Positions 1 through 8,476 are shown, numbered from the stretch's first letter. The stretch is DNA of 64,000 bases from JACPHD01 sp964526325 (GCA_964526325.1 CAZGKM010000001.1:39454-103453); one strand, 5' to 3'. Program-made: numbers and translations. The notes: a model not told the origin generated them from the sequence alone.

Positions 1-343
1 AAAAAATGTTTTGGTCGCTTTCGCCTATTTTTACAATTAAATTAAAAATTTTTATGGCTTCGCCCGCTGCATTTATTTTATCAAAATTATTTTTTATATT
101 CGCGAAGCAATCCTTGCTGGCGGCGGCGCCGATGTAATTATAACGCCTGCCGCGGACAACCATAATCTCAACTAAACTGATCGGCTCTAAATGGCCGGCC
201 AATTTTGATTTTATTTTTTTTGTGCCGCGGGCGACAAGTTCAAGCTTGCCTAAATTTTCGGAATAAACCGTAATTTTACCGCCATCTTCGGAAAATGATT
301 TACGGTTTAAAATCAGAGCCTTAATATTAAAAGTTTCTTCCAT
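1..343 (-). CDS. recO: DNA repair protein RecO, N-terminal part (cut by window edge)
   Basis: Reading back from the ATG at 343 gives a protein starting MEETFNIKALILNRKSF, followed by a beta-rich stretch with GKLELVARGTKK and HLEPISLVEIMVV. This matches the N-terminal OB fold of RecO, which loads RecA onto gapped DNA together with RecR. About 114 residues are visible; the C-terminal zinc/helical part lies outside the window. ruvX lies directly upstream on the same strand with only 27 bases between, so the two recombination genes are probably cotranscribed. Identification is from motif pattern alone, without a search. Confidence 0.8.
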   Translation of the reverse strand, partial: MEETFNIKALILNRKSFSEDGGKITVYSENLGKLELVARGTKKIKSKLAGHLEPISLVEIMVVRGRRYNYIGAAASKDCFANIKNNFDKINAAGEAIKIFNLIVKIGESDQNIF

Positions 344-370
344 GTTGATTAAAAATTATCTAAAATTGGG

Positions 371-939
371 CTAAATTTGGGAAATTTTTGTACTATGTGC
401 ATCCAAATAGCTTTGTAAAATTATCATAGCCGCTATCTCGTCCCGGCTTGACTTNNNNNNNNNNNNNNNNNNNNNNNNNNNNNNNNNNNNNNNNNNNNNN
501 NNNNNNNNNNNNNNNNNNNNNNNNNNNNNNNNNNNNNNNNNNNNNNNNNNNNNNCATCCAAATAGCTTTGTAAAATTATCATAGCCGCTATCTCGTCCCG
601 GCTTGACTTAGTCTTTTTATCACCTGCCAAAGCGTCCGCCGCCTTGCTGGATAAACGCTCATCAATAAGTTTAATGGTAATATTTGTCTTACTTTTCAAT
701 TCGCTTAAAAAATCTTCGAATTGTTTGGAAATTGGAAATTGTAAATTGGAAATTTGGTATGGTTTCCCAACCACCGCCACATCTACCCGCTCGCCTTCAA
801 CCATTTTAACCACTTCCGCTACGCTCCCGACCGTCTTAAACGGCGTAGCCAGCTTGGTTTCACTATCGGCCAATGCCAAACCGATACGCTTCTCCCCCCA
901 GTCAATGCCTAAATATATTTTTATTAATTCATTATTCAT
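371..939 (-). CDS. ruvX: Putative Holliday junction resolvase RuvX (YqgF family), interrupted by scaffold gap
   Basis: The protein has the YqgF/RuvX RNase H-like fold signature: GIDWGEKRIGLALAD near the N-terminus, VAVVGKP in the middle, then LIDERLSS and a C-terminal DEIAAMIILQSYLD with the acidic residues expected at the active site. The family acts in Holliday junction resolution and/or 16S rRNA 5' end maturation. A 100-N gap (455-554) splits the gene, but the same 55 bases stand on both sides (400-454 and 555-609). Merging them gives a 137-codon frame that stops at 371-373, the usual RuvX size. The start overlaps the map stop codon by 8 bases, implying translational coupling. Confidence 0.85.
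455..554. other. Scaffold gap (100 N) with 55-bp duplicated flanks
   Basis: Exactly 100 N. The 55 bases before the gap (400-454) are repeated identically after it (555-609), which suggests two contigs that overlap by the assembler k-mer length rather than missing DNA. Merging them restores the ruvX reading frame. Confidence 0.9.
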
Positions 940-1744
940 ATTTCGTTAATATTTCATACCCTTGTTCCGTCACTAAAACCGTGTGCTCAAATTGAGCGCT
1001 TAAACTGCCGTCAGCGGTTAAAATAGTCATATTGTCCGGACCATCTTTAACGCGCCAGTCGCCGGCGTTAACCATTGGCTCAATGGCTAAAACCATTCCT
1101 GGTTTTAAAATTATTTTTTTATTATAATCTAAATCATAATTTGGTATCTGCGGATCTTCATGCAAATCATAACCGACGCCATGGCCGACCAAATCGCGCA
1201 CTACGGAAAAATTATTAGCTTTAACATATTGCTCTATAGCTCTGCCAATATTATTTAAACTATTCCCGGGCCTGACCTGTTTTATGCCTAATACAAGTGC
1301 CTGCTTAGTTACTCTGATTAATTTTTGCGCTTCCCGGTTAACTTTACCAACAGCCGCAGTAGCCGCCATATCAGTATAATATCCTCTTTTAGGAGACTTT
1401 TGGGATGAAACTTGGGGGTAAAAAGGAAATTCCATGCCAATATCAATATTGATAATATCGCCTGACTTTAACTCTTTAGGCGGCAAAGATGGCGCGTGCA
1501 CAACCTCATTGTTAATGCAGGCGCATAAAACCGTGGGGTAAGGCTTATCGTCTTTATCCGACTTAAAACCTTTAAAAGAAGGTCTGCCACCGACTTTTTT
1601 TATTAAAAAATCGGCCATTTGTTCTAAATGGCCTGTAGTTATGCCTGGCTTAATTTCGGCTAATAATTGTTTTAATATTTGCCCTAAAATTCTTCCGCCT
1701 TGACGCAATAATTTTATTTCATTATCTTTTTTAATGGTAATCAT
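932..1744 (-). CDS. map: Type I methionine aminopeptidase
   Basis: Removes initiator methionine from nascent proteins. All five metal ligands of the MetAP fold can be seen: D101 (NIDIGME), D125 (YYTDMA), H188 (GHGVG), E222 (IEPMV) and E253 (FEHTV). The length of 270 aa is slightly above the usual ~250-264 because the loop between the two aspartates holds about 13 extra residues (around 108-120, PFYPQVSSQKSPKRG); in E. coli this spacing is 11 residues, here 24. The stop overlaps the ruvX start, and the start overlaps the adk stop (ATGA-type), so adk-map-ruvX form a tightly packed unit, a common arrangement after secY. Confidence 0.95.
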   Translation of the reverse strand: MITIKKDNEIKLLRQGGRILGQILKQLLAEIKPGITTGHLEQMADFLIKKVGGRPSFKGFKSDKDDKPYPTVLCACINNEVVHAPSLPPKELKSGDIINIDIGMEFPFYPQVSSQKSPKRGYYTDMAATAAVGKVNREAQKLIRVTKQALVLGIKQVRPGNSLNNIGRAIEQYVKANNFSVVRDLVGHGVGYDLHEDPQIPNYDLDYNKKIILKPGMVLAIEPMVNAGDWRVKDGPDNMTILTADGSLSAQFEHTVLVTEQGYEILTKYE

Positions 1745-2403
1745 AGCAACTTCAATTCTTTTAATTTTCCGATTATTTCTTCATTTATTTTTTTAATCGG
1801 CTGTTCGCCATTAATTTTTATAAGTTTACCTTTTTTTTGCCAATAGTCAAGTATAAATTTAATTTTACTATGATAAATTTTTAATCTATTGGAAATAACA
1901 TTAGGCTTATCGTCATTTCTAATAAAAAGTTTGCTGCCGCATATATCGCAAACTCCGGCATTAATCGGCGGATTATAAACCAGGTGGTAAACTTTTCCGC
2001 AAGCGCACATGCGACGCTGGCTTAAGCGCTGTTTAACTTCTTTATCGCTAACCGCCACATTAATAGCATAAATTTGATCGTTTTTTATAAGTATCTTTTT
2101 AAATATAGCCGACAAATAATTCAATTGCTGGCGATTTCTGGGAAAACCATCAAAAATAAAACCTGTGGCTTTTTGCTTTAAGCCTTGTTCGACTAAGTTT
2201 ACGGTTACCTTGTCAGGAACCAGCTTACCATCCTTAATATATTTATTGGCTAAATTTCCTAATTTGGTTTTAGCCGCGATTTCAGTACGGAATAAATCAC
2301 CGGTGGAAATCTTTTTCCAATCGGTAATTTTCGCGAGCATTTCCGCCTGCGTGCCCTTGCCTGATCCCGGCGGACCGAAAAAAATAATAATTTTTTTGGT
2401 CAT
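1741..2403 (-). CDS. adk: Adenylate kinase with zinc-binding lid
   Basis: Catalyses ATP + AMP to 2 ADP. The P-loop GPPGSGKGT is at residues 10-18, followed by the AMP-binding region (STGDLFR) and GFPRNRQQ. The lid carries CACGKVYH and CDICGSK, i.e. four cysteines able to hold a zinc ion, as in long-type Gram-positive-like kinases. Length 220 aa is normal. It overlaps map by 4 bases and begins 2 bases before the stop of the upstream 168-aa gene; in many bacteria adk follows secY directly, whereas here the unknown gene and a terminator lie between. Confidence 0.95.
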   Translation of the reverse strand: MTKKIIIFFGPPGSGKGTQAEMLAKITDWKKISTGDLFRTEIAAKTKLGNLANKYIKDGKLVPDKVTVNLVEQGLKQKATGFIFDGFPRNRQQLNYLSAIFKKILIKNDQIYAINVAVSDKEVKQRLSQRRMCACGKVYHLVYNPPINAGVCDICGSKLFIRNDDKPNVISNRLKIYHSKIKFILDYWQKKGKLIKINGEQPIKKINEEIIGKLKELKLL

Positions 2404-2405
2404 AT

Positions 2406-2912
2406 CTAATATTTAAAATTTATGCCCGAAGCGACTTTGTTCGTTGTTCCGCCGGCAAATCCGATCGAACCTCTATTTACGCCTATTCTGTCCATGCTCC
2501 CTTTCTCTTTTTTATCATCGGCTACGCCGATTGATTTTGTCGAAACTACATTGCCGGCAAATTTTGTTTTATATACCTGCCTGGTTATTGGCTCGTCTGT
2601 CTGCATGCTAGATTTCAAATTCCTCTTAATCTGCTCCGGAGTTAAGCCCTTCTTTTCACTGCCCCTGATTAATTTCATGATTGATTCTCTTTTTCTTATC
2701 TGATGGCCGGAAACGCCGTATTCTCTTAATTTTCTTTCGATTTGAGCGTCAGTCTTTCCCCTGCCCTTTTCAATTATAAACTTTCTTAAATTTGCCCCGC
2801 TTAAAGACTTGTTAATATTGCCTGCATTTATTTGAATTTTACCAACCTTGCTTCTTAATATCTCGCTGGATAATTTTTTATTAAGAAAAGAGGAAGTTAA
2901 TATTTTATCCAT
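2406..2912 (-). CDS. Hypothetical protein between adk and secY
   Basis: 168 aa, basic and probably soluble, with no membrane segment or signal peptide. The N-terminal half has a Lys/Arg-rich helical region (KLREYGVSGHQIRKRES, then GLTPEQIKRNLKSS) that looks like a small helical nucleic-acid or protein-binding unit; the C-terminal third is Gly/Ser-rich and may be disordered. I do not recognise the family. It lies 2 bases from adk and probably shares its transcript. A TATAAT-like hexamer is present about 40 bases upstream, after the secY terminator, so this gene probably opens the adk-map-ruvX-recO unit. Confidence 0.6.
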   Translation of the reverse strand: MDKILTSSFLNKKLSSEILRSKVGKIQINAGNINKSLSGANLRKFIIEKGRGKTDAQIERKLREYGVSGHQIRKRESIMKLIRGSEKKGLTPEQIKRNLKSSMQTDEPITRQVYKTKFAGNVVSTKSIGVADDKKEKGSMDRIGVNRGSIGFAGGTTNKVASGINFKY

Positions 2913-2974
2913 ATTATTATATTAATTATTACCTATTATATTGCTATTATATCATAAAATAACCAAACAAAAAA

Positions 2975-2990
2975 CCCCGTTTACATGGGG
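2975..2990 (-). terminator. Intrinsic terminator of the ribosomal/secY operon
   Basis: On the minus strand CCCC-atgtaaac-GGGG is followed by TTTTTTG. It lies about 45 bases after the secY stop and separates the ribosomal block from the adk unit. Confidence 0.75.
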
Positions 2991-3033
2991 TTTTATATTC
3001 GTAATTCGTAATTATTAATTCGTAATTGGCTTG

Positions 3034-4305
3034 CTACATTCCTTCGTACTCTCGCATGGTCAACTGCGATTCAACTTGTTTAACCGTTTCAATAACCACC
3101 GAAACCACGATTAGAAGCGATGTGCCGCCGATTGTCAAAGATTGGATGCCGGTAAAATATCTTAAAATCAAAGGCAGTATGGCGATAATGCCTAAAAATA
3201 AAGCGCCGACAAATATGATTTTATGCGTAGTATTTGCTAAATATTCACTGGTGTGGCGTCCGGGCCTGATGCCGGGAATAAAACCGCCTTGCTTCTGTAA
3301 ATTTTCCGCGATTTGCGTCGGATGAAAGATAACTTCGGTATAAAAATATGTAAAAGCAAAAACCAATAAGAAATATAAAATCGCGTAGACTAATTGATTT
3401 TGAAAAAATCCGATAGTCCACTGGGCCGCATTGGCGATAAAAGCCGTGCGCGCATGTATAAAGAATTGGGCAATCATGGGCGGAAAAATTACCACGGAAA
3501 TGGCAAAAATAATCGGAATCACGCCGGCCATATTAACGCGAAGCGGCAAATGAGTTGAGGTGCCGCCGAACATCCGATTGCCCCTGATCTGCCTGGCATA
3601 TTGCACCGGCACATTGCGCTGGCCTTCGTTGACTATAACCACGCCGACTATGGTTATTATGGCAATGGCTAAAAAGCCGAGAATCACATATAGCTTTGAC
3701 GGATCAAAAGTAACTATTACCTGTTGAGCGGTCTGGAGTAAGCCGGAAACTATGCCGGCAAAAATCAAGAGTGAAATTCCGTTGCCGACTTTCTTTTCCG
3801 TCATTAATTCCCCAAGCCACATTAAAAAAACCGTACCGGCGGCCACGGTTATAATCATAGTAAACAAATTAAAAGCGCTAATATCGCCCAAAATTAAATG
3901 CGACGAACGGCGAAGTAAAGTAATCATGCCGTAAGCTTCAAGCACGGCTAAAGGCACGGTCATCCAGCGAGTCCACATATTAACTTTTTGGCGCCCGGCC
4001 TCCTCTTTGTTCATCTCTTCAAGTTTCGGGATAATCATGGCTAAAAGCTGGAAGATAATTGATGAAGTGATATAAGGACCGACGCCCATCATAACAATAG
4101 AAAAATTAGTCATACCGCCGCCGGCGAATATATTCATTAATCCTAATATCTGGTTAGAAGCAAAAAAATCTCTAAGCGCCTGGGTATCGACTCCGGGAAC
4201 AGGAATATGCGCGGCCAAGCGGAAAATAGCCAGCATGCCTAAAACAAAAAGGATGCTATTACGCAAATCGCGAGCTTTCCAAATTTGTGTCAGCTTATCG
4301 TACAT
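3034..4305 (-). CDS. secY: Preprotein translocase subunit SecY
   Basis: Channel-forming subunit of the Sec translocon in the inner membrane. About 10 hydrophobic segments can be counted, with characteristic stretches HIPVPGVD near the N-terminus, a central NVPVQYARQ (cytoplasmic loop), and GFIPGIRPG before TM8. I use the ATG at 4305 (MYDKLTQIWK) because the longer frame begins at a TTG without a visible ribosome site and adds an atypical 13-residue lead. About 423 aa, normal for the family. It is the last gene of the operon, after rplO, and is followed by a terminator. Confidence 0.95.
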   Translation of the reverse strand: MYDKLTQIWKARDLRNSILFVLGMLAIFRLAAHIPVPGVDTQALRDFFASNQILGLMNIFAGGGMTNFSIVMMGVGPYITSSIIFQLLAMIIPKLEEMNKEEAGRQKVNMWTRWMTVPLAVLEAYGMITLLRRSSHLILGDISAFNLFTMIITVAAGTVFLMWLGELMTEKKVGNGISLLIFAGIVSGLLQTAQQVIVTFDPSKLYVILGFLAIAIITIVGVVIVNEGQRNVPVQYARQIRGNRMFGGTSTHLPLRVNMAGVIPIIFAISVVIFPPMIAQFFIHARTAFIANAAQWTIGFFQNQLVYAILYFLLVFAFTYFYTEVIFHPTQIAENLQKQGGFIPGIRPGRHTSEYLANTTHKIIFVGALFLGIIAILPLILRYFTGIQSLTIGGTSLLIVVSVVIETVKQVESQLTMREYEGM

Positions 4306-4375
4306 AATTTTATTTAATAAAACTAAATTGGGGAACTTACCCAATTACATATGCCAAATTCTGCAGCTTCTTTAA

Positions 4376-4819
4376 TTATATCACTTTCCCGCCCATTTTT
4401 TCAATCTGCAACTTAGCGCTATCGCTTAACTTAACACCCTCAAATTCTAAATTTTTTAAATTTAATTCGCCTTGTCCTAAAATTTTTATTTTTTCTTGAA
4501 CGGTTTTCACTAAGCCTGCCTTTAGTAATGTAGCGGCGTTAATTTTAGCGCCAGCGGAAAAATTATCGTTTAAATCTTTAAGATTAACAATTTGATCTTT
4601 GAGCTTGCTTGATTTAAAGCCCCTATTTTTTGGCGTAGCTGATAATATTTGTTTAAAGCCTAGCCTTTTTAATTTATTCCTGCCGCCGCTTCTTGATCTT
4701 TGGCCCTTTTGGCCGCGAGTGCTATAAGAGCCATGGCCGGAAGCATTGCCTCTGCCGATTCTCTTTTTATTTCTTGCCGAACCTAAAGCCGGCTTGATTG
4801 TAGAAAGTGATAAAGACAT
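4376..4819 (-). CDS. rplO: Ribosomal protein L15 (uL15)
   Basis: Large-subunit protein. The basic N-terminus (KKRIGRGNASGHGSYSTRG) is the L15 signature, and GQGELNLKNLEFEGVKLS in the C-terminal half matches the conserved core. The start at 4819 (MSLSLSTIKPALGS) is preferred over one 8 codons upstream, as L15 proteins begin with this type of segment. It directly follows rpsE; rpmD (uL30), which normally sits between them, is absent. Confidence 0.95.
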   Translation of the reverse strand: MSLSLSTIKPALGSARNKKRIGRGNASGHGSYSTRGQKGQRSRSGGRNKLKRLGFKQILSATPKNRGFKSSKLKDQIVNLKDLNDNFSAGAKINAATLLKAGLVKTVQEKIKILGQGELNLKNLEFEGVKLSDSAKLQIEKMGGKVI

Positions 4820-4861
4820 ATAATTAAAATTTTCAATTCCCAATTTTCAATTAAATCTAAA

Positions 4862-5548
4862 TTAAATTTTTACCTGTATTTTTACTTCTTTTTCCGCTAA
4901 ATTATTCTTGGCCTTTTTTATCTCCGGTCTTTTTAAATTTTTTAAAGCTTCTATGGTACATTTTACATTATTAACTTTATTGCCGGTGCCTAATATCTTG
5001 CTGGTAATATTTTTTATGCCGGATAGTTCCAAAAGAACTCTGACGGCGCCGCCGGCGATAATACCTCTTCCCTTTTTGGCCGGTTTGAATAAAATTTTGG
5101 CTGAACCCAATTTTTGAAAAACTTCATGAGGAATAGTTTCATTAACAATCGGTATATCAATAAAATTCTTTTTTGCTTTATTAACGGCTTTAGTAACGGC
5201 CATGGTAACATCGGCGCCTTTAGCCAGGCCGATAGCAACGCGGCCCTTTTTGTTGCCGACCGCTACACAAGCCCTAAAACGCATTCTTTTACCACCGGCC
5301 ATAACGCGGGTAACGCGGGCAATATCAATCATTTTTTGTTCAAATTCTTCGGGCATACCGTCGCCTCGACCACGACCAGCCCCTCTTTTACCTTTAAAAT
5401 TTCTTTTTCTATCCGAAAAACCGCCGCTGTTTCTACTTTCAACCGTCAATGTTTGCATCGGTGTTGGTACGGCATTATCAACCTTAGCATCCGTCGCCGG
5501 AGCCGCTTCTGGTTGTGTATTTTCTTGTATTTTTTTTATATCTTCCAT
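4862..5548 (-). CDS. rpsE: Ribosomal protein S5 (uS5) with long N-terminal extension
   Basis: Small-subunit protein with the S5 double-stranded RNA-binding signature (VTRVMAGGKRMRFRACVAVG, then GRVAIGLAKGADV). The core starts near residue 65. Before it there is an extension of about 65 residues, first acidic/Pro-rich (QPEAAPATDAKVDNAVP) and then a Gly/Arg/Lys segment (KRGAGRGRGDG). Total 228 aa against ~165 in E. coli. It lies between rplR and rplO in the usual spc order. Confidence 0.95.
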   Translation of the reverse strand: MEDIKKIQENTQPEAAPATDAKVDNAVPTPMQTLTVESRNSGGFSDRKRNFKGKRGAGRGRGDGMPEEFEQKMIDIARVTRVMAGGKRMRFRACVAVGNKKGRVAIGLAKGADVTMAVTKAVNKAKKNFIDIPIVNETIPHEVFQKLGSAKILFKPAKKGRGIIAGGAVRVLLELSGIKNITSKILGTGNKVNNVKCTIEALKNLKRPEIKKAKNNLAEKEVKIQVKI

Positions 5549-5612
5549 ACTGATTTTATTAAGTTATATTTTTTGCTTATCCCGCTTGCCGGGAAAAACA
5601 TTAAAAGCTTTT

Positions 5613-5987
5613 TTAAAATTTTAAACCGCCTTCGCGAGCGCCTTCAGCAAAAGCCTTTACTCTGCCATGATATTTATAGCCGTTGCGGTCAAACACGACG
5701 CAATTAATGCCTTTAGCAATAGCTTTAGAGGCAATTAATTTTCCCAACTCTAAGCTTACGGCAATTTTTCTGCCTGCCTGCCGATCCGGCAAGTCTTTCT
5801 TTTTTACTTCTCCGGCGCCGACAGCAACTAAAGTTTTCCCAATTTCGTCATTTATAATTTGGGCGTAAATTCCGCGATTAGACCTGAAAACGCTTAATCT
5901 TGGACAAGCGGCCGTACCGTTGACTTTTGCCCTGACTCTGCCTTTGCGCCTAAACCTTTTATTTTGTTTAATTTTATTGATATCCAT
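5613..5987 (-). CDS. rplR: Ribosomal protein L18 (uL18) carrying a palindrome-encoded peptide
   Basis: 5S rRNA-binding large-subunit protein. It has the L18 pattern RLSVFRSNRGIYAQIINDE and, at the C-terminus, FDRNGYKYHGRVKAFAEGAREGGL. In the middle, between GEVKKK and KIAVSLELG, there is an insert LPDRQAGR encoded by a short palindrome-rich stretch (5771-5793). The insert lies in the variable loop between two strands, where it would be tolerated. 124 aa versus ~117 typically. Order rplF-rplR-rpsE is canonical. Confidence 0.95.
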   Translation of the reverse strand: MDINKIKQNKRFRRKGRVRAKVNGTAACPRLSVFRSNRGIYAQIINDEIGKTLVAVGAGEVKKKDLPDRQAGRKIAVSLELGKLIASKAIAKGINCVVFDRNGYKYHGRVKAFAEGAREGGLKF

Positions 5988-6005
5988 ATAATAAATCTAA
6001 TTTGT

Positions 6006-6554
6006 TTACTTTTCAGCCTTGCCGGCAGTTTTGCCTGCTTTACGTCTTAATATTTCGTCGCTATATTTAATGCCTTTGCCTTTGTAAGGCTCCGGCTTTC
6101 TGATTTTTCTGATTTGAGCAGATACCTCGCCGACCAATTGCTTATCAATGCCGTTAATAACAATTATATTGGCCTGGACTTCGGCATTTATGCCGGCCGG
6201 CAATTCATAAATCACCGGATGGGAATAACCGACGTTTAAAGTTAATTTAGAACCGCTAACCGCCGCTTTATAGCCGACACCGTTTATTTCCAATTTTTTG
6301 GTAAAAGTTTCATTAACTCCGACTACCATATTTTTAACCAAGCTTCTGAACAATCCCCATAAAGCCTTATTTTTACCGACAGTCTGGTCATCAATGGACA
6401 ATTTAATTTCTTTATCGGTTATTTCTATTTTTATAATTTCATGCATTTCGGTTTTAAGTTCGCCCTTTGGTCCTTTAATAATTATAAAACCTTTCTCAAG
6501 TTTAGCTTGAGTTCCGGCTGGTAATTCAATTGGCAGTTTTCCTAATCTGGACAT
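6006..6554 (-). CDS. rplF: Ribosomal protein L6 (uL6)
   Basis: Large-subunit protein near the sarcin-ricin loop. It starts MSRLGKLPIELPAG and has two alpha/beta repeats; the second ends with the signature RKPEPYKGKGIKYSDE. 182 aa is normal. An A/T-rich leader (6555-6638) contains a perfect 13-bp inverted repeat (6561-6573 with 6608-6620) between rpsH and rplF; its role is unknown. Confidence 0.95.
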   Translation of the reverse strand: MSRLGKLPIELPAGTQAKLEKGFIIIKGPKGELKTEMHEIIKIEITDKEIKLSIDDQTVGKNKALWGLFRSLVKNMVVGVNETFTKKLEINGVGYKAAVSGSKLTLNVGYSHPVIYELPAGINAEVQANIIVINGIDKQLVGEVSAQIRKIRKPEPYKGKGIKYSDEILRRKAGKTAGKAEK

Positions 6555-6638
6555 AAATTAAGTTAAAAGTTAAAAAGTTTAAAGTTTTAAAAGTTTTCGT
6601 TATTTTCTTAACTTTTAACTTTATAACTTTTTACTATT

Positions 6639-7049
6639 TTAATATATTTCACAAATAACTTCCCCGCCGATGCCCTGCTTTTTAGCTTCTTTATTAGTCA
6701 TTAATCCTCGCGGCGTGGAAATAATCGCTATACCTAAATTATTTAAAACTCTTGGCAATTCATTTTTATTGACATAAACTCTGCGGCCTGGCGTACTTAT
6801 TTTCTTTAAAGAAGTAATCGCCGGCTCGCCGTTTCTATATTTTAAATCAATCTTGATTTCGTTAAAAATTGAACTTGAATTTTTTCCACTTTCGGTTTTA
6901 ATAATTTCTACTTTTTCAACCCAGCCACCTGCCTCCAATATTTTGGCGATGCCGTGCTTAATCTTACTCATAGGTAAAATAACCGTTTGAATGTTTACGG
7001 CTTGAGCATTTCTTATTCTTGTAAGCATGTCTGCTATTGGATCTGTCAT
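6639..7049 (-). CDS. rpsH: Ribosomal protein S8 (uS8)
   Basis: 16S rRNA central-domain binding protein. It begins MTDPIADMLTRIRNAQ, the invariant S8 start, so the ATG at 7049 is chosen over an in-frame one 17 codons upstream. The C-terminal signature STPRGLMTNKEAKKQGIGGE is complete. Sits between rpsZ and rplF as in the spc operon; in E. coli S8 is the translational repressor of this operon. Confidence 0.95.
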   Translation of the reverse strand: MTDPIADMLTRIRNAQAVNIQTVILPMSKIKHGIAKILEAGGWVEKVEIIKTESGKNSSSIFNEIKIDLKYRNGEPAITSLKKISTPGRRVYVNKNELPRVLNNLGIAIISTPRGLMTNKEAKKQGIGGEVICEIY

Positions 7050-7117
7050 ATTTATAAAAATTATTATATATTTATAATCTACGGTTTTGGCTCCGGACAA
7101 ACAGGTTTAGCGAAAGA

Positions 7118-7303
7118 TTACCAGCTTGATTTGGTTACTCCGGGTATGTCGGTATTTGAGGCCAATTCTCTAAAGCAAATGCGGCAAATGCCAAAATCTC
7201 TCATAAAACTATGGTCGCGGCCGCAACGCCAGCAACGCCTGACAATCCTCGTGGAATATTTCGGTTTCTTTTTTGATTTTACGATTAACGCTGTTCTTGC
7301 CAT
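7118..7303 (-). CDS. rpsZ: Ribosomal protein S14 type Z (uS14, zinc-binding)
   Basis: Short S14 of 61 aa with two CxxC pairs (CWRCGRDHSFMRDFGICRIC), the zinc-binding C+ form. It helps assemble the 3' (head) domain of the small subunit. Starts MARTALIVKSKKK and ends TKSSW, both typical. Located between rplE and rpsH. Confidence 0.95.
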   Translation of the reverse strand: MARTALIVKSKKKPKYSTRIVRRCWRCGRDHSFMRDFGICRICFRELASNTDIPGVTKSSW

Positions 7304-7309
7304 AAAATA

Positions 7310-7903
7310 TTATTCCGTTTTAAACGGAAAACCCATTAATTTAAATAATTCTAATCCTTCTTCGTAATTTTTAGCTGTCGTAGAAAGGCAAACTTGAAGC
7401 CCATGAATATTATCAACCTCATCGGCTTCAATCTCCGGGAAAGCAATATGCTCTTTAAAACCTACCGCTAAATTACCATGGTTGTCCACTTGCTTGGCGT
7501 TGATGCCTCTAAAATCCCTAATTCTCGGAAAAGTTATATTAACCAATTTTTCCACAAAATCAAACATCCTTTTACCGCGCAAAGTTACGGCTACCCCGAT
7601 AACCATGCCTTTTCTGGTTTTAAAAGCGGAGATTGACTGTTTGGATTTAGTTGAAATCGGTTTTTGTCCGCTGATTCTTTCCAAGCTGCTGATTACATTA
7701 TCTATAAAATTCTTATCTTTAGCGTTTCTGCCTACGCCGGAATTAATTACCACTTTCGTCAACCTCGGTACTGCCATCAAATTCTTATAACCGAATTTGT
7801 CTGTCATTTTTGGCGCTATTTCCTTTTTGTATTTTTCCTTTAAATTCGCCCCGTTGGATGAAATAGTATCTTTATTCGATTGTTTATTTATTTTCTCTGG
7901 CAT
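7310..7903 (-). CDS. rplE: Ribosomal protein L5 (uL5)
   Basis: 5S rRNA-binding central protuberance protein. The core has MAVPRLTKVVINSGVG, GQKPISTKSKQSISAFKTRKG-like and HIAFPEIEADEV segments. An N-terminal Asn/Lys-rich tail of about 20 residues (MPEKINKQSNKDTISSNGAN) precedes the usual LKEKYKKEIAPKM start, giving 197 aa instead of ~180. It follows rplX; a partial inverted repeat ending TAACGGGGT (7914-7945) lies between the two genes. Confidence 0.95.
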   Translation of the reverse strand: MPEKINKQSNKDTISSNGANLKEKYKKEIAPKMTDKFGYKNLMAVPRLTKVVINSGVGRNAKDKNFIDNVISSLERISGQKPISTKSKQSISAFKTRKGMVIGVAVTLRGKRMFDFVEKLVNITFPRIRDFRGINAKQVDNHGNLAVGFKEHIAFPEIEADEVDNIHGLQVCLSTTAKNYEEGLELFKLMGFPFKTE

Positions 7904-7956
7904 ATTTCTCTTAAAACCCTATTAAATATTGAATAATCTAACGGGGTGAATATAAA

Positions 7957-8289
7957 TTAATCTATTACTTGCTGGCATTTTTTACAAATTCTAACTTTCT
8001 TTTTTTGTTTAATTTCATTCTTAGTAACTTCTAAATATTTATAGGCGACCCTGGTTGGCTTATCGCATTTTGAACAAACTAAAATGACATTTGATAAATT
8101 AATCGGCGCCGGAAATTCTATTCTTTGCCCTTTTTCTCCCTGTTTTCTCGGGCGCATATGTTTAACTAAAAGATTTAAACCTTCAACGCTGGCCCGATTA
8201 GCCGACTCGAAAACCTGCAAAACTTTACCGATTTTGCCTTTGTCTTTGCCTGCTAAAATTTTTACTTTATCGCCTTTTTTTATCTTCAT
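7957..8289 (-). CDS. rplX: Ribosomal protein L24 (uL24) with zinc-ribbon-like C-terminus
   Basis: Assembly-initiator protein of the large subunit. It starts at the ATG at 8289 (MKIKKGDKVKILAGKDKGK), which contains the KOW motif. The C-terminal half carries CSKCDKPTR and CKKCQQ, two CxxC pairs expected to bind zinc. 110 aa. The open frame runs into the upstream N gap, but the KOW start leaves no doubt about the true start. Confidence 0.93.
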   Translation of the reverse strand: MKIKKGDKVKILAGKDKGKIGKVLQVFESANRASVEGLNLLVKHMRPRKQGEKGQRIEFPAPINLSNVILVCSKCDKPTRVAYKYLEVTKNEIKQKKKVRICKKCQQVID

Positions 8290-8345
8290 ATTTTTTATCA
8301 AGTTAAAATTTAATGGCCGTAGAGTTCTACTCGCTATTAAATTTT

Positions 8346-8445
8346 NNNNNNNNNNNNNNNNNNNNNNNNNNNNNNNNNNNNNNNNNNNNNNNNNNNNNNN
8401 NNNNNNNNNNNNNNNNNNNNNNNNNNNNNNNNNNNNNNNNNNNNN
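8346..8445. other. Scaffold gap (100 N) between rplX and rplN
   Basis: Exactly 100 N without duplicated flanks, unlike the other four gaps. The right flank (8446-8478) is a copy of a dispersed AAAACTTTTT palindrome, so a repeat probably broke the assembly here. No gene is expected to be lost since rplX and rplN are normal neighbours. Confidence 0.85.
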
Positions 8446-8476
8446 GAAAACTTTTCTTGAAAAAGTTTTCAAAGGT

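Noticed and set aside
644..949. 101-codon plus-strand frame over ruvX
   Set aside because: Shadow of the RuvX coding sequence.
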